Below, piece by piece: positions 9,133-18,228 of a DNA stretch of 64,000 nt (its first letter is position 1; each line of letters begins with the position of its first letter). A model generated the notes under the pieces. It was not told the origin of the DNA and did no database searches. It saw only the letters and a program-made list of their open reading frames with translations. The translations under genes and the position numbers were made by a program. Origin of the DNA: JALYRV01 sp035512575. GTDB lineage: Bacteria; Acidobacteriota; Vicinamibacteria; Vicinamibacterales; SCN-69-37. Where the stretch lies: positions 1 to 64,000 of the forward strand of contig DATKDT010000073.1 of the NCBI GenBank assembly GCA_035512575.1, written 5' to 3'.

Positions 9133-10499
9133 AGCCGCGCATCCTCGTCATCGACGATGAGCAGGGCATCCGCGAGTCCATGCGGATGATCCTCGAATAC
9201 GAAGGCTACGACGTCCTGCAGGCCGGATCGGCGCAGGAGGGCATGACGCTCCTCGCGCGCGAGCATCCGGATCTGGTGTTTCTGGACATCAAGATGCCCG
9301 GCATGGACGGGCTCGAAGCGCTCGGCCGCATCAGGGCGGCGCACGACGCGCTGCCGGTGGTGATCGTCTCGGGGCATGGCACCGTGAGCACGGCCGTCGA
9401 GGCGACGCGCAAGGGCGCGTTCGACTTCATCGAGAAGCCGCTCGAGCGCGAGCGCGTGCTGCTGACCATCCGCAACGCGCTCGACCAGAGCCGGCTGCGC
9501 GACGAGAACGTCACCCTGAAGCGCGCCGTCGAAGTGCGCCACCAGATGGTGGGCGAGAGCGCCGGCATGCGCGCCGTCATGGAGCAGGTCGGCCGCGCCG
9601 CGCCCAGCAACGCCACGGTGCTGATCCTGGGCGAGAGCGGCGTCGGCAAGGAGCTGATCGCCCGCGCTATCCACCGCAACTCCAACCGCGCGCGCGAACG
9701 GTTCGTGCAGGTCAACTGCGCGGCGATTCCCGAGGAGCTGATCGAGTCCGAGCTGTTCGGGCACGAGAAGGGATCGTTCACGGGCGCCACCGAGAAGCAG
9801 ATCGGCAAGTTCGAGCAGGCCGACAAGGGCACGATCTTTCTCGACGAGGTCGGCGACATGAGTGCGAAGACGCAGGCCAAGGTGCTGCGCGTGCTGCAGG
9901 AAGGCGAGGTCGAGCGGCTCGGGTCGGCGCGCACCATCAAGGTCGACGTGCGCGTGATCGCGGCCACCAACAAGGATCTGGAAGAGGAGATCGCGCAGAA
10001 CCGCTTCCGCGAGGACCTGTACTACCGGCTGAAGGTCATTCCGATTGCGGTGCCGCCGCTGCGCGATCGCCCGCAGGACACGCCGCTGCTCATCCGGCAC
10101 TTCGCGGATCTGTTCAGCCGCGACAACAACCGCAAGCCCGCGCGCTTCACGCCCGCGGCCATGGACCTGCTGCAGAACCACCGCTGGAAGGGCAACGTGC
10201 GCGAGCTGCGCAACACCGTGGAGCGGCTGATCATCATGTCGCCCGGCGACACGGTGGACGTGCCCGACGTGCGCGGCGTGCTGCGCGTGGAGCCCGGCTC
10301 CAGCGCCGACCAGGCGCAGGGCGACAAGCCCGGTACGCTGCGCGGGTTCAAGGAAACGGCCGAGCGCGCGTTCCTAGTGGACAAGCTCCGCGAACACAAC
10401 TGGAACATCTCGAAGACCGCCGAGGTCATCGACACGCCGCGCAGCAATCTCTACAAGAAGCTCGAGCAGTACGGGATCAAGCAAGAAGCGGACGGATAG
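9129..10499 (+). CDS. sigma-54-dependent response regulator (NtrC family)
   Basis: The 456-aa regulator has a receiver domain (acidic pocket IDDE, phospho-acceptor Asp53 in LVFLDIKMPG, Lys in EKPLERER). Next is an AAA+ sigma-54 activation domain with Walker A (GESGVGKELIAR), the sigma-54 contact loop GSFTGA and Walker B (GTIFLDEVGDM). A Fis-type helix-turn-helix closes the protein (NWNISKTAEVIDTPRSNLYK). It would activate RpoN promoters after phosphorylation. No sensor kinase is adjacent; it overlaps the HtrA-type protease gene by 4 bp instead. Targets are unknown. All key residues are present. Confidence 0.93.
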   Translation: MKPRILVIDDEQGIRESMRMILEYEGYDVLQAGSAQEGMTLLAREHPDLVFLDIKMPGMDGLEALGRIRAAHDALPVVIVSGHGTVSTAVEATRKGAFDFIEKPLERERVLLTIRNALDQSRLRDENVTLKRAVEVRHQMVGESAGMRAVMEQVGRAAPSNATVLILGESGVGKELIARAIHRNSNRARERFVQVNCAAIPEELIESELFGHEKGSFTGATEKQIGKFEQADKGTIFLDEVGDMSAKTQAKVLRVLQEGEVERLGSARTIKVDVRVIAATNKDLEEEIAQNRFREDLYYRLKVIPIAVPPLRDRPQDTPLLIRHFADLFSRDNNRKPARFTPAAMDLLQNHRWKGNVRELRNTVERLIIMSPGDTVDVPDVRGVLRVEPGSSADQAQGDKPGTLRGFKETAERAFLVDKLREHNWNISKTAEVIDTPRSNLYKKLEQYGIKQEADG

Positions 10500-10500
10500 G

Positions 10501-10644
10501 GGCTGGTTGTCGGTTGTGGGTTGCCGGTTGTCGGTGTGAGCCGGCCGCCACAACGGGCGGCCGGCTAGTCTCGATTAGCCGCGCGAGCGTTGTGTCGCGT
10601 GGCTCTCACCGGCAACCGGTTACCGGCTACCGGCAACCGACTGG
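10501..10644. repeat. imperfect inverted-repeat block of GGTTGCCGGT-type units
   Basis: A left block (10501-10544) of TTGTCGGTT/TTGCCGGTT units is mirrored by a right block (10601-10644) of ACCGGCAACC and ACCGGCTACC units, both bounded by a GGCTC/GAGCC-like sequence. The central part holds a perfect 10-bp hairpin (listed separately). Units of the right block (CCGGCAACCGGTTACC) also occur inside the uracil-DNA glycosylase gene at 40061-40084. The block ends just upstream of the rnpB transcript. Confidence 0.7.
10540..10565 (+). terminator. GC-rich hairpin downstream of the sigma-54 regulator
   Basis: GCCGGCCGCC (10540-10549) pairs perfectly with GGCGGCCGGC (10556-10565) around a 6-nt loop. 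It lies 40 bp after the regulator stop. No T-tract follows, so Rho-independent termination is uncertain. It also sits at the centre of the repeat block. Confidence 0.4.
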
Positions 10645-10656
10645 TATCATTGACCT

Positions 10657-11091
10657 GCTGCAGTGATCCAGACAACCGCCCGCCGTAGCTCGCGCAAGCG
10701 AGCGAAGGTGGGAGGAAAGTCCGAACTCCGATGGGCAGTGCGCCGGGTAACGCCCGGTCAGGGCAACCTGAAGGACAGTGGCACAGAAAACACACCGCTG
10801 ACGTCCGCCGCAAGGCGGGCAAGCAAGGGTGAAAAGGTGCGGTAAGAGCGCACCGCGCCGGCCGTAAGGCTCGGCGGCAGGCAAAACCCCGCACGGAGCA
10901 AGGCCAAATAGGGAAGTGTGGACCATAGCCCGCAAGGGCGATGGTCCAAAAGGACGGCCCGTCCGAGACTTCCGGGTAGGCTGCTCGAGCCTGGCAGTAA
11001 TGCCAGGCCTAGAGGAATGGTTGTCGTCCGCCGAAGCTGGCCGCAAGGCCAGCGTAGGTGGAACAGAATTCGGCTTACGGATCGCTGTAGC
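10657..11091 (+). ncRNA. rnpB: RNase P RNA, bacterial type A
   Basis: About 435 nt carry the hallmark elements of the catalytic RNA that matures tRNA 5' ends. These include the P4/J3-4 block GAGGAAAGTCCGAACTCC (10711 onward), the ACAGTGGCACAGAAAA region, the AGGGTGAAAAGGTGCGGTAAGAG core (about 10826), GGCAAAACCCC, and the 3' P4 strand ACAGAATTCGGCTTAC. The ends pair as helix P1: GCTGCAGTGATCC (10657-10669) with GGATCGCTGTAGC (11079-11091), two G-U pairs. A weak promoter candidate upstream is TATCAT (10645-10650). The amidohydrolase start codon follows 16 bp after the RNA end. Confidence 0.95.
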
Positions 11092-11107
11092 CTTACAATC
11101 TCCTTTC

Positions 11108-12298
11108 ATGCGTCAGCACATCTGCGTTCTGGGCGCCGCCGCGCTCGTGGTCTCGACATCCGTGCTCGCAGGCCAGGGCCGCGGGCAGGGCCAGGGCGTG
11201 CCGCCGCTGCCCAATGGCGAGTGCCCGCCCGGGCATACCCTCGTGCGCATCGGGCGCTGCCAGGCGCCCGAGGTGCCGCCGCCCAGCATTCTCGACTACC
11301 GGCCGACATCCACGCTCGTCGTCGACGAGCATGTGGTTCCGAAGGCGAAGTTCCCGGTCGTCGACATCCACAGCCACCAGACGGCGACCGCCGGGAACAT
11401 GCCGCAGCTGATCGCGGAGATGGACGCGCTGAACCTCCGTGTGCTCAACAATCTGAGCGGCGGCAGCGGCGCCGAGCTGAAGGCGAAAGTCGACACGATC
11501 CGCAGTAGCCCCTACAAGGACCGTTTCACCGTCTTCGCCAGTCCCGACTTCCGCGGCGTCGCGCCCGGCTGGGGCGCGAAAGCGGCCGCCCAGCTCGAGG
11601 AGGATGTGCGCAACGGCGCCATCGGCCTCAAGATCTTCAAGAACCTCGGCATGACAGCCACGCGGGCCGACGGCTCGCGCCTCGCCGTGGACGATGCGGA
11701 GCTCGATCCGCTCTGGGCGGCCGCCGGCCGGCTCAACGTGCCGGTGCTGATTCATGTCGGCGAGCCGCCGACCTTCTTCCAGCCGCCCGACTACACCAAC
11801 GAGCGGTGGCTCGAGCTCGCGCTGTTTCCCAGCCGCCGCAACTACGATCCGTCGAAGGTGAAGTTCGAGCAGCTGATCGCCGAGCGCGATCGCATGTTCG
11901 CGAAGCACCCGAAGACGCGGTTCATCGCCGCGCATTTCGGCTATCACGGCCACGACCTGAAGACGGCCGCGGCGCTGCTCGATCGGCTGCCGAACGTCTA
12001 TCTCGAAGTGGCGGCCGTGCTCTACGAATTCGGCCGCCAGCCGCGCACCGCCGCCGCCTTCTTCACGAAGTACCAGGATCGCGTGATGTTCGGCAAGGAC
12101 ACGTACGCGCCGGCGGAATACCCGTATTACTGGCGCGTGTTCGAAACGGGCGACGAGTACTTCGACTATTACCGCGACTATCACGCGTTCTGGAAGCTGT
12201 ACGGGATGGACCTGTCCGACGCGGTGCTGCGCAAGCTGTATTACGGCACGGCGCTGGCCGTGACGCCCGGACTGCCGCGCGACGGATGGCCCCGCTAG
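11108..12298 (+). CDS. secreted amidohydrolase-family protein
   Basis: The 396-aa protein has a Sec signal peptide (MRQHICVLGAAALVVSTS, probable cleavage after LAG), a short Gly/Gln-rich linker and a TIM-barrel amidohydrolase-2 type domain. Metal-binding candidates are HSH in VVDIHSHQ, His in VLIHVGEP, His in IAAHFGYHG and Asp in FGKDTYAP. The substrate is unknown; related proteins include decarboxylases and lactonases of aromatic acids. It begins right behind rnpB, and the sugar epimerase starts 2 bp after its stop. Exported copies of this family are common in Acidobacteriota. Confidence 0.82.
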   Translation: MRQHICVLGAAALVVSTSVLAGQGRGQGQGVPPLPNGECPPGHTLVRIGRCQAPEVPPPSILDYRPTSTLVVDEHVVPKAKFPVVDIHSHQTATAGNMPQLIAEMDALNLRVLNNLSGGSGAELKAKVDTIRSSPYKDRFTVFASPDFRGVAPGWGAKAAAQLEEDVRNGAIGLKIFKNLGMTATRADGSRLAVDDAELDPLWAAAGRLNVPVLIHVGEPPTFFQPPDYTNERWLELALFPSRRNYDPSKVKFEQLIAERDRMFAKHPKTRFIAAHFGYHGHDLKTAAALLDRLPNVYLEVAAVLYEFGRQPRTAAAFFTKYQDRVMFGKDTYAPAEYPYYWRVFETGDEYFDYYRDYHAFWKLYGMDLSDAVLRKLYYGTALAVTPGLPRDGWPR

Positions 12299-12300
12299 CC

Positions 12301-13263
12301 ATGCGCCGCTGCCTCGTCACCGGCGGCGCGGGCTTCATCGGCTCGCATCTCGCCGCGGCGCTGGCGGCCCGCGGCGACCGCGTGCGCATCGCCGACGACT
12401 TCTCGACCGGCTACCACCACAACCTGGCCGTCAATCCCGGCGCGGAGTTCCTCGAAGGGGACCTCGCGGATCCGGCGTTCGCCGCGCGTGCCGTCGACGG
12501 CATGGCGCTCGTCTTTCACCAGGCCGCGATTCCGTCCGTGCCGCGTTCGGTGAAGGACCCGGTCGCGTCGCATCGCGCCAACATCGACGCCACGCTCAAC
12601 GTGCTCGAGGCGTCCCGCCGCGCCGGCGTGCGGCGCGTCGTGTACGCCGCATCCTCGTCGGCCTACGGCGATACGCCGGTGCTGCCGAAACACGAAGACA
12701 TGCCGCCCAATCCGCAGTCGCCCTACGCGCTGCAGAAGCTCGTGGGCGAACAGTACGGGCAGCTGTTCACGCGACTCTACGGGCTCGAGACCGTTTCGAT
12801 CCGTTATTTCAACGTCTTCGGGCCGCGACAGGATCCGACGTCGGCCTACTCCGGCGTGATCTCGCAGTTCGCCAGGGCGCTGCTCGACGGCCGGCCGCCC
12901 ACCATCTACGGCGACGGCGGGCAGACGCGCGACTTCACGTACATCGACAACGTCGTCGACGGCGTGCTGCGCGCGGCGGATGCGCCGGGCGCAAGCGGGG
13001 AAGTGATGAACGTCGCGACCGGCGGCCGCATCTCGCTGCTCGAGCTGTTCGCCGCCATGAAGCGCATCACCGGCGCGAACGTCGAGCCGATCTTCACCGA
13101 TGCGCGGCCTGGCGACGTGCGCGACTCGCAGGCCGACATCTCCAAGGCGAAGCGCCTGCTCGGCTACGAGCCGGTCGTGCCGTTCGAAGAGGGCCTGCGC
13201 CGCACGATACACTGGTATCGCGAGTCGATATCGACGCAGCCCGCACCCGCGTCGAAAGCCTAG
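12301..13263 (+). CDS. NAD-dependent nucleotide-sugar epimerase/dehydratase (extended SDR)
   Basis: The 320-aa protein is an extended short-chain dehydrogenase. The Rossmann motif is TGGAGFIGSH at the N terminus, the catalytic motif is YALQK (Tyr-x3-Lys, in NPQSPYALQKLVGE), and SSSAYGD supplies the Ser. The pattern AIPSVPRSVKDP and FNVFGPRQDP resembles UDP-GlcNAc/UDP-Glc 4-epimerases of the WbpP type, so UDP-sugar C4 epimerisation is the best guess. An ATG at 12289 is also in frame; 12301 gives the standard start, MRRCLVTGGAG. Its TAG stop overlaps the TAG of the convergent gene downstream. Confidence 0.85.
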   Translation: MRRCLVTGGAGFIGSHLAAALAARGDRVRIADDFSTGYHHNLAVNPGAEFLEGDLADPAFAARAVDGMALVFHQAAIPSVPRSVKDPVASHRANIDATLNVLEASRRAGVRRVVYAASSSAYGDTPVLPKHEDMPPNPQSPYALQKLVGEQYGQLFTRLYGLETVSIRYFNVFGPRQDPTSAYSGVISQFARALLDGRPPTIYGDGGQTRDFTYIDNVVDGVLRAADAPGASGEVMNVATGGRISLLELFAAMKRITGANVEPIFTDARPGDVRDSQADISKAKRLLGYEPVVPFEEGLRRTIHWYRESISTQPAPASKA

Positions 13264-13823
13264 AAGGCGATCCGCGCGCGAATGGCGCGCGGGGCGATGC
13301 TCAGCGTAAGCCGTGTGCCGCGCCCGCCGCGCGCCGCGCGGTTCGCGTCGAAGATCGTGTCACGCCCCTTGACACCCGCGTCGATGGCCCACCCCAGCCC
13401 CGCGCCAATGAGCGGGAGCCCCACGAGCGCCGCGGACGATACGGTTTCACACAGGCTCTGCAAGAAATCGTTCGCGCAGTCCCTGCTGGCGACGACCAGC
13501 ACGCCCACGCCCAATCCGGCAAGAGCGCCGGTAAGCGCTCCGTTTCCGGCGCCGTCAGGCTTCTGCACCTTGGCAATGTCTGCCATTGCGAGCGTGAGCG
13601 GGCCGGAGCGGGTGGCGACAATCATCGACGTACCGGTGATGGCGCCTGCGGTGCCCTCGATGCTCTCGCCCCCCGACGTCGTCACGAACACGATCGCGCC
13701 GCGCCGGACCTTGCGGGCCCACTCGGGCGCCTCGGTCTGTGCCGCCACGGCGGCCGGCAGGCTGAGAGAGGCAGACATCAGCAGGATGGTCACTGTGACT
13801 GGACGAATGGATGTTCTTGTCAT
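13260..13823 (-). CDS. secreted hypothetical protein with glycine-zipper-like segments (paralogue 1)
   Basis: The 187-aa product has a signal peptide (ending LPAAVAAQ). A ~50-residue soluble region follows (APEWARKVRRGAIVFVTTSGGESIEGTAG), then two Gly/Ala-rich hydrophobic stretches separated by a Cys-containing loop (DCANDFLQSLCETV), and a C-terminal RGDTIFDANR...IRARIAF segment. The neighbouring gene at 13951-14496 encodes a clear paralogue with the same order of parts. I do not recognise a characterised family. The alternating polar/Gly pattern suggests a membrane-associated envelope protein. The gene converges on the epimerase, with overlapping stop codons. Confidence 0.7.
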   Translation of the reverse strand: MTRTSIRPVTVTILLMSASLSLPAAVAAQTEAPEWARKVRRGAIVFVTTSGGESIEGTAGAITGTSMIVATRSGPLTLAMADIAKVQKPDGAGNGALTGALAGLGVGVLVVASRDCANDFLQSLCETVSSAALVGLPLIGAGLGWAIDAGVKGRDTIFDANRAARGGRGTRLTLSIAPRAIRARIAF

Positions 13824-13885
13824 GCGAACCAGTGACGGAACGGCGCTGACTTGTTACAGACGTGATGTCGCTGTTCAGAGAGAGG

Positions 13886-13911
13886 GCGCCGGCGTATCAA
13901 TGCGCCGGCGC
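13886..13911. repeat. GC-rich palindrome between the two paralogues
   Basis: GCGCCGGCG (13886-13894) is mirrored by CGCCGGCGC (13903-13911) around an 8-nt loop. It lies downstream of the 13951-14496 gene and upstream of the 13260-13823 gene, both on the minus strand. It may end transcription of the former, but no T-tract is present. Confidence 0.45.
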
Positions 13912-13950
13912 TTCGAGATCCTCAAGCGCCTGACCATGAAGGCCTGGACT

Positions 13951-14496
13951 CTAGAACGCGATACGCGCGTGGATCGTTCTCGGACCGAAGCCGAGCGCGA
14001 CGCGCCTGCCGCCCTTGTCTCGCTTCACGTCAAAGATCGTGTCACGGCCCCTGATGGCCGCATCGATGGCCCATCCTATCCCCGCGCCTATGGCTGGAAC
14101 GACGATGAGGTTGCCGCCGAACGCGGCGGCTTGACAGGTGGGCGCAATAAGGTCTGAGCCGCAGTCGGTTGTGGCGAACGACAGGACGCCCCCGAGCAGG
14201 CCCACCAAAGCGCCGTTCATCGCGCCGTTGGCTGCCGAGTCCGGTTTCTGCACCTTCGCTACATCGTCCAGGAGTACTGTCCGCTGGCCCGAGCGGGTGG
14301 AAACGACCATCGACGTGCTGGTGATCTGGCCTGCAGTGCCATCCACGCTCTCACCAGCCGAGGTCGTCACGTAAATGGGCGCGCCAGTCCGCACCTTGCG
14401 GGCCCAGTCGGGAACGGTGGTTTGTGCCAGGGCCGCCGAAGGCACGGCCAGGCCCAGTAGGACGAGAGTGATGTTCACTGTGGTTGTTTTCGTCAT
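13951..14496 (-). CDS. secreted hypothetical protein with glycine-zipper-like segments (paralogue 2)
   Basis: The 181-aa product shares its whole plan with the product of 13260-13823: signal peptide (ending SAALAQ), WARKVR-GA-VTTS-GES-GTAG core, DVAKVQKPD motif, Gly-rich hydrophobic segment, Cys-containing loop, second Gly-rich segment, and the RGDTIFDVKRD...IHARIAF ending. The pair is a tandem duplication on the minus strand. DVAKVQKPD (ADIAKVQKPD in the other copy) and the terminal IARIAF-like motif are the most conserved parts. The function is unknown; export to the envelope is predicted from the signal peptide. Confidence 0.72.
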   Translation of the reverse strand: MTKTTTVNITLVLLGLAVPSAALAQTTVPDWARKVRTGAPIYVTTSAGESVDGTAGQITSTSMVVSTRSGQRTVLLDDVAKVQKPDSAANGAMNGALVGLLGGVLSFATTDCGSDLIAPTCQAAAFGGNLIVVPAIGAGIGWAIDAAIRGRDTIFDVKRDKGGRRVALGFGPRTIHARIAF

Positions 14497-14562
14497 AGGG
14501 CGTAGTGAAGGGATCTCCGGAGAGCGTTACGGCCCGCAATCGGGCATAATCGCCGTCATTCG

Positions 14563-15432
14563 ATGACCCCACCCAGCCGGCCCCACTCCCGCCTTCTGGC
14601 CGCGCTCTGTCTCTGCCTCGGCGCGGTCGCGCTGCACGCCGCCCAGCCCGCGCCGCTCGACGTCATGTCCTTCAACATCCGCTACGGCACGGCGAACGAC
14701 GGCGAGAACAGCTGGCCGGCGCGCCGCGGGCTCCTCTTCGACGTCATACGGGAACAGAACACCGACGTCATCGGCCTGCAGGAGGCGCTCGACTTCCAGA
14801 TCGACGAGATCGTCGCCGCGGCGCTGTCGTACGCGGTCGTCGGCGTCGGGCGCGACGATGGGGCAAGAAAAGGCGAGTATGCGGCCATCCTGTTCCGGAA
14901 GGACCGCCTGCACGTCGCGGCTTCCGGCACGTTCTGGTTCTCGGATACGCCTGAAACGGTGGCGTCGAAGACGTGGGGCAACCGCATCACGCGCATCTGC
15001 ACGTGGGCGCGCCTCGTCGACCGCGACGGCCGCGCGTTCTGGGTCTACAACGTGCACCTCGATCACGAGTCGCAGCCGTCGCGCGTGAAGAGCGTGGCGC
15101 TGCTGCGCGAGCGCATCGACGCCCGCGCGTTTCCGGGCGAGCCGGTGATAGTCACGGGCGACTTCAACGTCGGCGAAGCGAATCCCGCGCTCGGCGCGTT
15201 GACGGCCGGCGGCGCGTTCGTGGACACGTTCCGCGTGGCGCACCCGGACGAGAAGACCGCGGGTACATTCACCGGCTTCCGTTACGGGCAGACGGGCGGC
15301 GACAAGATCGACTACATCTTCGTGCAGCCGGGCGCAGCCGTCCTCTCGGCCGCCATCGTCCGGACGAGCCGCGACAACCGCTATCCGTCCGACCACTTCC
15401 CGGTGGCCGCGCGCGTCGCGTTCGGCAACTGA
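14563..15432 (+). CDS. secreted endonuclease/exonuclease/phosphatase-family hydrolase
   Basis: The 289-aa protein has a signal peptide (HSRLLAALCLCLGAVALHA) and a complete EEP fold. Visible elements are MSFNIRYGT (Asn ligand), GLQEALDFQ (Glu metal ligand), VYNVHLDH (catalytic His), TGDFNVGEANPA (Asp/Asn) and YPSDHFPVAARV (terminal Asp-His pair). The family covers phosphodiesterases that cleave nucleic acids, phospholipids or sugar phosphates; the substrate cannot be told from sequence. Length is normal for secreted EEP proteins. The gene is divergent from the paralogue pair, with 66 bp between start codons. Confidence 0.88.
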   Translation: MTPPSRPHSRLLAALCLCLGAVALHAAQPAPLDVMSFNIRYGTANDGENSWPARRGLLFDVIREQNTDVIGLQEALDFQIDEIVAAALSYAVVGVGRDDGARKGEYAAILFRKDRLHVAASGTFWFSDTPETVASKTWGNRITRICTWARLVDRDGRAFWVYNVHLDHESQPSRVKSVALLRERIDARAFPGEPVIVTGDFNVGEANPALGALTAGGAFVDTFRVAHPDEKTAGTFTGFRYGQTGGDKIDYIFVQPGAAVLSAAIVRTSRDNRYPSDHFPVAARVAFGN

Positions 15433-15534
15433 CGGCATGTCACTGGCGTCCCACACGCGCGTAGGAGCGTACGTCGCTGTCAAGATGGTGCCGGCGCGGC
15501 TGGTCGACGGCGATATACTCCCGGAACCCGCATA

Positions 15535-18228
15535 GTGAAACACACACCCGGAACCCGCCTGGGGCCGTACGAAGTGATCGCGCCCATTGGCGCCGGCGGC
15601 ATGGGCGAGGTCTATCGTGCGCGCGACACGCGATTGAATCGCGACGTCGCGATCAAGGTGCTGCCCGAGATGTTCGCCCTCGATGCCGAGCGCATCGCCC
15701 GCTTCGAGCGCGAGGCCCAGGTACTCGCGTCGCTCAATCACCCTCACATCGCCCAGGTGCACGGCGTCATCGACGCGCCGCCCGCGCTGGTGATGGAATT
15801 CGTGGGCGGGGAAGACCTCGCCGCGCGTCTCCGGCGCGGCCCCATTCCCGTGCCCGAAGCGCTCGCGCTCGCCGCCCAGATCGCCGAGGCGCTTGCCGCG
15901 GCGCACGACCGCGGCATCGTCCACCGCGATCTCAAGCCGGCCAACGTCAAGGTGACTGACGACGGCGTGGTGAAGGTGCTGGACTTCGGGCTGGCCAAAG
16001 CGCTCGAGACGCCCGCCGCGCCAGGGGCCGCGTTGATGGACTCGCCGACCATCACGAGCCCCGCGGCCATGACGCGCATGGGCGTGATTCTCGGCACGGC
16101 CGCCTACATGTCGCCGGAGCAGGCCAGGGGAAAGACCGTCGATCGGTCGGCCGACCTCTGGGCGTTTGGCGCGCTGTTGTACGAGCTGCTGACCGGAAAG
16201 GCGGCGTTCGAGGGCGAAACCGTCACCGACGTGCTTGCGGCCATTGTCACGCGCGATCCGGACTGGAGCGCGCTGCCGGCAGACACGCCGCCGGGCGTGG
16301 TGCGGCTGCTGCGCCGCTGCCTGAATCGCGATCGGCGCGGCCGCCTCGCTGACGCCGGCGAGGCGCGCTTCCAGATCGAGGAGGCGCTTGCCGCGCCGGC
16401 CGCCGGTACAGGCGTGGACGACAGCGCGCGCAGGCCGTCGCGCGCCATGGCGCTGGCGCCATGGGGCGTCGCGGCCGTGCTCGCCATCGCCTTGATCGCT
16501 GCGCTCTGGCCGCGCCCCGCGGCGCCGCGCCCGGCGATGACGCACGTCAGCATCGAGGCGCCGCCCCGCGCCGTCGTGTCGACGGTGCTGCGTCCCTCAC
16601 TCTCCATTTCCAGCGACGGCAACGCGATCGCGTTCATTGCGACGTCGAGCGGCGTCGACCGTCTGTATGTGCGCGCCGGGGATCAGTTCGAGGCGCGACT
16701 GCTCGACGGCACGGAAGGCGCGTCGAACCCCGCGATTTCGCCCGACGGCCGCTGGGTCGCCTTTTCCACGGCCAGCAAGGTCTACAAAATCCCGGTCACG
16801 GGCGGCGCGAAGATCGAGATCGCGACCGTCAACGATCCGCGCGGCGTGAGCTGGGACACCGATGCGGCGCTCCTGATCACGCCGAACTGGGTCGGCGGGA
16901 TCGTTCGCGTGCCGGCGAACGGGGGAGCCTCGTCGGTGGTGACGTCGCCGGTCACGGAGAAGGAGCGCACGCACCGCTGGCCCCAGGCGCTGCCGGGCGG
17001 CAAGGCCGTGCTCTTCACGGTCGGCGACTTCGACAATCCGGACAACTACTTCAACGCGCGCATCGATCTCCATGTGATTGCGACCGGCGAGCGCAAGACG
17101 CTGATCAACGGCGCCGAGATGGCGAGGTATTCGCCGACCGGCCATCTCGTCTACGGCAGGGACGGGTCGCTGTTCGCCGTGCCGTTCGACGCCCAGCGCC
17201 TCGAGGTCGGCGCCGCGTCCGAGCGCCTCATCCAGGGTGTGTCTGGCGACAACACGAGCGGCGCCGTGCATTTCGACCTCTCGCCGGCGGGCACCCTTGC
17301 GTATGTCGCCTCGGGCGGCAATCAGACGTCGACGCGGCTGGCGTGGGTGGATCGCACGGGGCGCGTCGAGTACCTCGACGTGCCGGCCGGCGCGTACGCC
17401 GATCCCGCCATTTCTCCGGACGGCCGCCGAGTCGCGGTCTCGGTGATCGCGGGCGGCGGGCGCGACATCTGGATCTACAGCCTCGAACGCAGGACCTTCA
17501 CGCGCGCGACGTTCGGCGGCCAGAACGCCACGCCGCTGTGGTCGGCCGACGGCGCATGGATTTACTACGTCTCGCTCGACCCGTCCGGGTCGTCGGCGAC
17601 TATCTGGCGGCGCGCCGCCGACGGCAGCCGCGATGCCGAATCGCTGGTCAATCTGCCGCACCTGTTGTACCTGAACTCCATCAGCCGCGACGGCCGCGTC
17701 GCGTTCTTCGATCACTCGCACGCCGCGACGAGGGAGTCGGATATCGGATATGTCGCGCTCGAAAAGGAGGCGGCCGAAAGACCGCTGATCTCGACCCCGG
17801 CCCCTGAGTACCTGGGTATGTTGTCTCCCGACGGGCGCTGGATCGCCTACGAGAGCCACGAATCGTCGCGAGCCGAGACCTACGTCCGTCCTGCCGATCC
17901 AGCCGCCAGCGGCCGCTGGCAGGTCTCCACGACGGGCGGCCGCGAGCCGAAGTGGTCGCGCGACGGCAGGACTCTGTACTACCGGTTCGACAACCTGCTG
18001 CTCGCGGTGGACGTGGATGCCGCTGGCGCCGGCTTTCAGAGCGGCGTCCCGAGGCAGGTTCTCACGAACGTGTACGATCCGCGGTTCGCAACGGGCCTGG
18101 CCTATGACGTCCATCCGGACGGGCGCTTCATCATGATTCGGCGCGCCGACGAGGAGTCTGTCAGCAACACGATCCGCCTGATCGTCAACTGGTTCGACGA
18201 GCTGAAGCGGATTGGATCGGGACGATGA
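15535..18228 (+). CDS. receptor-like Ser/Thr protein kinase with C-terminal PD40 beta-propeller (kinase 1)
   Basis: The 897-aa protein has an N-terminal kinase domain: glycine loop GAGGMGEVY, ATP-binding Lys41 (VAIKVLP), catalytic loop HRDLKPAN near residue 130, DFG near 150 and APE-like MSPEQARGK. One transmembrane helix follows around residue 305-322 (APWGVAAVLAIALIAALWP). The C-terminal half is a chain of TolB/PD40 propeller repeats (NPAISPDGRWVAF, DPAISPDGRRVAV, YLGMLSPDGRWIAY). A propeller outside the membrane sensing an unknown ligand is the usual interpretation for this class, which is abundant in Acidobacteriota. The start is GTG at 15535. The stop overlaps the next kinase as ATGA. 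Confidence 0.93.
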   Translation: MKHTPGTRLGPYEVIAPIGAGGMGEVYRARDTRLNRDVAIKVLPEMFALDAERIARFEREAQVLASLNHPHIAQVHGVIDAPPALVMEFVGGEDLAARLRRGPIPVPEALALAAQIAEALAAAHDRGIVHRDLKPANVKVTDDGVVKVLDFGLAKALETPAAPGAALMDSPTITSPAAMTRMGVILGTAAYMSPEQARGKTVDRSADLWAFGALLYELLTGKAAFEGETVTDVLAAIVTRDPDWSALPADTPPGVVRLLRRCLNRDRRGRLADAGEARFQIEEALAAPAAGTGVDDSARRPSRAMALAPWGVAAVLAIALIAALWPRPAAPRPAMTHVSIEAPPRAVVSTVLRPSLSISSDGNAIAFIATSSGVDRLYVRAGDQFEARLLDGTEGASNPAISPDGRWVAFSTASKVYKIPVTGGAKIEIATVNDPRGVSWDTDAALLITPNWVGGIVRVPANGGASSVVTSPVTEKERTHRWPQALPGGKAVLFTVGDFDNPDNYFNARIDLHVIATGERKTLINGAEMARYSPTGHLVYGRDGSLFAVPFDAQRLEVGAASERLIQGVSGDNTSGAVHFDLSPAGTLAYVASGGNQTSTRLAWVDRTGRVEYLDVPAGAYADPAISPDGRRVAVSVIAGGGRDIWIYSLERRTFTRATFGGQNATPLWSADGAWIYYVSLDPSGSSATIWRRAADGSRDAESLVNLPHLLYLNSISRDGRVAFFDHSHAATRESDIGYVALEKEAAERPLISTPAPEYLGMLSPDGRWIAYESHESSRAETYVRPADPAASGRWQVSTTGGREPKWSRDGRTLYYRFDNLLLAVDVDAAGAGFQSGVPRQVLTNVYDPRFATGLAYDVHPDGRFIMIRRADEESVSNTIRLIVNWFDELKRIGSGR

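Noticed and set aside
10627..11109. Open frames on both strands across 10.6-11.1 kb
   Set aside because: They lie within the RNase P RNA, whose conserved core and P1 pairing explain the sequence.
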